A DNA stretch of 7,528 nucleotides from Chloroflexota bacterium (GTDB taxonomy: Bacteria; Chloroflexota; Dehalococcoidia; Lucifugimonadales; JADFKI01): the NCBI GenBank assembly GCA_024648655.1, contig JAGGDZ010000032.1:1-7528 (forward strand), given 5' to 3'. The translations under genes and the position numbers were made by a program. How positions within the stretch are numbered: position 1 is the stretch's first letter; each line of letters opens with the position of its first letter. Shown piece by piece: positions 5,255-7,528 of this stretch. The notes under the pieces are model-generated. The model was not told where the DNA came from and did no database searches. It saw nothing but the letters and a program-made list of their open reading frames with translations.

Positions 5255-5485
5255 GTGCAGCCTTCAGATGACGTAAAAGACGTTGTGACGATTGGAGGCA
5301 ATCGGTACATGTCTGTCAAAGCAATCAGCGAGGCCTTCGGCCTGTCAACCAGGACGGTGATTAGAAGGCTGAAAGAAAATGACATCCCGTCATTCAGATT
5401 CGGCGCAGACTCGCGCAGCGTCAGGTACCGGGAATCCGATGTTGACGCAATGATCGAAGAGGTCGAACGCGAACGGGATCGGTGA
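5255..5485 (+). CDS. Helix-turn-helix protein, excisionase/MerR-like, 76 aa
   Basis: The protein has the compact winged-HTH layout of excisionase-type DNA-binding proteins. A short strand YMSVK (18-22) is followed by an HTH VKAISEAFGLSTRTVIRRLK (21-40), then a wing IPSFRFGADSRSVRYRE (44-60) and a final helix SDVDAMIEEV (61-70). These proteins bind DNA as transcription regulators, as recombination directionality factors, or in DNA packaging and partitioning. No integrase is in view, so a regulator is the simpler guess. The start is GTG 5255, with AGGAG (5244-5248) 6 bases upstream, overlapping the previous stop. Its TGA (5483-5485) shares one base with an ATG of the next frame. The phased TGACA repeats upstream at 3955-3984 are a conceivable target, which is pure inference. 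Confidence 0.85.
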   Translation: MQPSDDVKDVVTIGGNRYMSVKAISEAFGLSTRTVIRRLKENDIPSFRFGADSRSVRYRESDVDAMIEEVERERDR

Positions 5486-5499
5486 TGCGAGAGCGCAAC

Positions 5500-5976
5500 A
5501 TGACCAGGACTGAGAACTCAAAGTCGTTCATCAACACGCGTGTTGCGCCGGCCAAGACGCGGCAGCAGATCAACTCATTGCTCAGGCAAAAGGGTGCAGT
5601 TGCCGTTCGCAGCACTGAGGGCGAAAGCCCGAATCGTCCTGGCAAGGATTTCTACGCCATCGAGTTCATTCACGGCGAACAGCGTCTTGCGGCGCGTGTG
5701 TCGGTCAGCTTCGACAAGGAATCGCCTAGCGCAGAACGGCAGGCGATGCGAGCAATGTACTGGCACTTGAAGTCAAAGTTCGAAGCCATCGAGCATGGGA
5801 TTGAGGATTTTGCCGCTGCGTTCATGCCGTATCTGGTTACCGACGATGGCAGGACGGTAGCCGAGCATCTCAAAGATTTTGAGGATGCCTTGCCGGGAGG
5901 ATTCACGTTCGGTGACGGGAAGCTGTCTCCGAAGCAAATCGATGCATCAACAGAAGCTGACTGGAGGACTGCATGA
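5500..5976 (+). CDS. Conserved phage protein of unknown function, 158 aa
   Basis: The sequence follows a pattern I recall from many phage genomes: 'v.a.kT..qI..lL...GA..v', then a strand-rich '.G....i.F....g....f.v.v', an 'A.raayw.lk.k.eaie.G' helix and a '.FmPYl...dGrTv.e.l' motif. Here these are VAPAKTRQQINSLLRQKGAV (15-34), FYAIEFIHGEQRLAARVSV (51-69), RQAMRAMYWHLKSKFEAIEHG (80-100) and FMPYLVTDDGRTVAEHL (108-124). No biochemical role is known to me for the group; it often lies among replication and recombination genes. The start is uncertain: ATG 5500 has GAGAG 6 bases upstream, while GTG 5482 or ATG 5485 (TGATG overlap with the HTH stop) would add five or six residues. The domain is complete in either case. 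The last codons overlap the next ATG (ATGA). Confidence 0.82.
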   Translation: MTRTENSKSFINTRVAPAKTRQQINSLLRQKGAVAVRSTEGESPNRPGKDFYAIEFIHGEQRLAARVSVSFDKESPSAERQAMRAMYWHLKSKFEAIEHGIEDFAAAFMPYLVTDDGRTVAEHLKDFEDALPGGFTFGDGKLSPKQIDASTEADWRTA

Positions 5977-6179
5977 GTGGTTCCAATGGCAGGGCCGAGC
6001 GCCGCCGTCTCTGGCTCGGCCGGCCCGAAACGCCTTCGCATTATCACCCTGTCCCGGTCAAGGGTGGGATGGAGATTGGGAAGACGGCTGAGGCTGTTCG
6101 TAAGCGAGAATTGGTGAGAGAGGTCGCAAGGCGATCAGTGTCGCCGCGCAAGGAACAGGAAGCGCCGGAACATGACTGA
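5973..6179 (+). CDS. Small basic hypothetical protein, 68 aa
   Basis: This is an Arg/Lys-rich 68-aa protein (SNGRAERRRLWLGRPET at the start, RKRELVREVARRSVSPRK in the middle) with no hydrophobic segment or cysteine. It may bind nucleic acid through charge, but no fold or family is recognised. GGAGG (5963-5967) lies 5 bases before ATG 5973, and the start overlaps the previous stop as ATGA, strong signs that it is translated. Its own stop lies 8 bases inside the following gene. Confidence 0.75.
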   Translation: MSGSNGRAERRRLWLGRPETPSHYHPVPVKGGMEIGKTAEAVRKRELVREVARRSVSPRKEQEAPEHD

Positions 6180-6444
6180 TGGAAAAATGACGACGGCCAG
6201 GATTCCGCATGAGCTGAGGCTAAAACTCAGTGGAGTCAACTCGCATCTGCAACAGACATCAGAGCTGGCGGTCAAGAATGACCAGATGCTGTTTGCCTAT
6301 GGGGGGTACTGCCAGGTCGAGCTGGCACAAAACTACCTGCGCAATCAGGCAGATCGGCTTGACACGCTGGCGGCTGACTACCGGTCTGTGTCGAGAATGA
6401 TTGGCCAGCTTGAACCAGTTCGCGAACCCTCTGGTGACGCCTAG
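6172..6444 (+). CDS. Small helical hypothetical protein, 90 aa
   Basis: The 90-aa protein is predicted mostly helical: RIPHELRLKLSGVNSHLQQTSELAV (10-34), then an aromatic turn FAYGGYCQ (41-48), then ELAQNYLRNQADRLDTLAADYRSVSRMIGQL (50-80), which has coiled-coil-like spacing. No family is recognised. The start at 6172 overlaps the previous gene by 8 bases. AGGA lies 11 bases upstream, a rather long spacing, and an in-frame ATG at 6187 (MTTARIPHEL) is an alternative. The TAG stop (6442-6444) shares its last base with the GTG of the following gene. Confidence 0.75.
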   Translation: MTDGKMTTARIPHELRLKLSGVNSHLQQTSELAVKNDQMLFAYGGYCQVELAQNYLRNQADRLDTLAADYRSVSRMIGQLEPVREPSGDA

Positions 6445-6911
6445 TGCTAACCAGCGAAATGCTCATGTGGTTGGCATCGATCACGATCATGGCGACAGGG
6501 GTACCGCCGGTTCCAGAGGAATATCTTGAACGAGGTTGGGTTCGCGGTGATGAATGTGGAGCGTACACGAACGTGTGCTGGTGGTCGCTCAAGCGTGAGG
6601 GTATTGGGCCGCTGGCCGAGCATCCTCGCTCTGGTACCACCTGGCTGCGCACGATTGGGCGCTTGTCACGATGCGAATCCGGCCACAATCGCTGGACAAG
6701 ATTCACGAACACTGGCGGCACGAAACCCGGCTCGGTTGACAGGGGCGTGATGCAAATCAACAACGAGTGGTGGCCGAACATCAGCGATGCTCAGGCTCAC
6801 AACCCGTTATTTGCGTACCGCTGGTCAGCGAGCAAGCTGAGGGTTGGCCTTGAAGAGCTGTGGTCATGCTGGGGCCTAACGTTCGGCAGGCATGTGGCAG
6901 TCGCAGACTGA
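6444..6911 (+). CDS. Lytic-transglycosylase (SLT)-like protein, 155 aa
   Basis: These enzymes cleave the beta-1,4 glycan strand of peptidoglycan. IGRLSRCESGHNRW (71-84) supplies the catalytic-type Glu78 of the ESGxN motif. DRGVMQINNEWW (99-110) matches the G(L/V)MQI motif, and the W-x-x-CWG ending (140-144) is typical of small SLT-like proteins, including ones seen in metagenomic bacteria. Four cysteines (38, 45, 77, 142) could form disulfides, which suits an extracytoplasmic protein. The N-terminus has a short hydrophobic stretch (about 6-20) but no basic residues before it, so it is a weak signal-peptide candidate. GTG 6444 overlaps the previous stop and has no clear ribosome binding site; ATG 6459 or 6465 are alternatives. 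It could be a lysis enzyme or a virion-associated muralytic protein; the setting among small early-type genes is unusual. Confidence 0.78.
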   Translation: MLTSEMLMWLASITIMATGVPPVPEEYLERGWVRGDECGAYTNVCWWSLKREGIGPLAEHPRSGTTWLRTIGRLSRCESGHNRWTRFTNTGGTKPGSVDRGVMQINNEWWPNISDAQAHNPLFAYRWSASKLRVGLEELWSCWGLTFGRHVAVAD

Positions 6912-6927
6912 CGCGAAAGAAGGCACC

Positions 6928-7215
6928 GTGATTGAAGACCATGTTTTCGTTGTGCCGTTGCTTCATCTGGACGTGACGTACGAGGACGAGAGCGAGAGCA
7001 TTGCAAGCAGGAGCATCGAGCTGCTGTGGGATATGGACGATCTGGTTAGCTTCTTTGCAACTGAGTCAGAGTCGAACGTCGATGAAATATGCCAGGACAT
7101 CGTGAATGTCCTGTTGCAGGCTCGCGTTGAGGCTCAAGCAAAGCGCAAGACCGTCGTCACGATTGAGGAGATCAAGCAATCATTCCAGAAGCAGAGCAAG
7201 AACAATCACAACTAG
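6928..7215 (+). CDS. Acidic hypothetical protein, 95 aa
   Basis: I do not recognise this protein. It opens with a hydrophobic strand (HVFVVPLLHLDVTYED), is acidic in the middle, and has two helices, the last one basic (TIEEIKQSFQKQ) with a Lys/Asn-rich tail. No cysteine-zinc pattern or signal peptide is convincing. GTG 6928 is preferred because AGAAGG ends 4 bases upstream and the upstream gene stops at 6911. The frame is open to ATG 6892, which would add 12 residues and overlap the transglycosylase gene by 20 bases with only a weak site upstream. The stop lies inside the region containing the ribosome binding site of the next methyltransferase gene, so the two are likely co-expressed. Confidence 0.72.
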   Translation: MIEDHVFVVPLLHLDVTYEDESESIASRSIELLWDMDDLVSFFATESESNVDEICQDIVNVLLQARVEAQAKRKTVVTIEEIKQSFQKQSKNNHN

Positions 7216-7227
7216 GAAGGGATCGTA

Positions 7228-7528
7228 ATGACTGGATCGATTGTCAACCGGCTTGACCCAGAAGAGACTGGCCTGTTCCAGATCATATACGCCGATCCGC
7301 CGTGGACCTACCGGGATAAGGTCTTTGACCCTGCGAAAGCGACGGCGCACTCATGGGCATCGAAGCACTACGAAACGATGAGCGTGCAGGAAATCTGCGA
7401 TCTTCAGCCGCAGCGCGTTGCGGATCGGGATTGCCTCTTGTTCATCTGGGTGACAGGGCCAAACTTGGATGTGTCATTCGATGTGATTTCCGCTTGGGGA
7501 TTTCAGTACGCCACAGTCGCTTTTGTCT
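7228..7528 (+). CDS. MT-A70-type N6-adenine methyltransferase, N-terminal part
   Basis: The frame starts at ATG 7228 after AAGGGA with 5 bases of spacing and runs open to the window edge (100 codons seen), so the gene is incomplete only because of the window. It shows IIYADPPWTYRD (19-30), with the catalytic DPPW (23-26) at the position typical of MT-A70 family enzymes. HYETMSVQEIC (about 48-58), LLFIWVTGPNLD and WGFQ, also typical of this family, follow. Such enzymes transfer a methyl group from S-adenosylmethionine to adenine N6 in DNA; phage members act as orphan methyltransferases. It is unrelated in class to the beta-type enzyme earlier in the window, so two different specificities are likely. 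The SAM-binding remainder lies beyond the window. Confidence 0.9.
   Translation, partial: MTGSIVNRLDPEETGLFQIIYADPPWTYRDKVFDPAKATAHSWASKHYETMSVQEICDLQPQRVADRDCLLFIWVTGPNLDVSFDVISAWGFQYATVAFV

Overview
The window looks like a gene-dense stretch of the replication, recombination and DNA-modification (early/middle) region of a tailed double-stranded DNA bacteriophage, or a close relative such as a prophage. The reasons are that every supported gene lies on the + strand, most neighbours overlap or are separated by a few bases, most starts follow bacterial Shine-Dalgarno sequences, many products are small and unrecognised, and the recognisable ones are typical phage enzymes: a YqaJ/lambda-type exonuclease, a thymidylate-kinase-like enzyme, two different amino-methyltransferases and a lytic-transglycosylase-like domain. 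No structural, integrase, tRNA or ribosomal gene is visible, so neither the host nor the lifestyle can be fixed from this piece.

Layout. (1) Bases 1-1400: an unrecognised 117-aa gene overlaps a 324-aa protein with a disordered acidic/basic N-terminus and a four-cysteine core. The latter resembles a widespread phage family that may bind single-stranded DNA. The block closes with a near-ideal 17-bp-stem terminator. (2) Bases 1412-3959: a 59-aa putative zinc-finger protein, a solitary beta-class DNA methyltransferase, a thymidylate-kinase-like P-loop enzyme and a YqaJ-type PD-(D/E)XK exonuclease. (3) Bases 3955-4057: the only sizeable regulatory gap, with a TTGACA-17-TAGACT promoter candidate embedded in three TGACA repeats spaced exactly 10 bp apart. 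(4) Bases 4058-7215: a chain of small genes including a conserved recombination-neighbourhood protein, a CxxC/CxxC zinc-ribbon-like protein, a 21-codon minigene coupled to a 37-aa protein, an excisionase/MerR-like helix-turn-helix protein, a conserved phage protein of unknown role, three small unrecognised proteins and a transglycosylase-like protein. (5) Bases 7228-7528: the start of an MT-A70-type adenine methyltransferase, cut by the window edge.

How they may work together (inference): the exonuclease and the cysteine-rich protein would process and protect DNA ends during replication and recombination. The kinase would feed the nucleotide pool. The two methyltransferases, with no visible restriction enzyme, would modify phage DNA against host restriction. 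The HTH protein and the phased repeats are candidates for the switch that controls the downstream small-gene operon. The most interesting leads are the phased repeat promoter, a thymidylate-kinase-like enzyme lacking the arginine that normally reads thymine, and a strong terminator followed by co-directional genes with no obvious promoter of their own.
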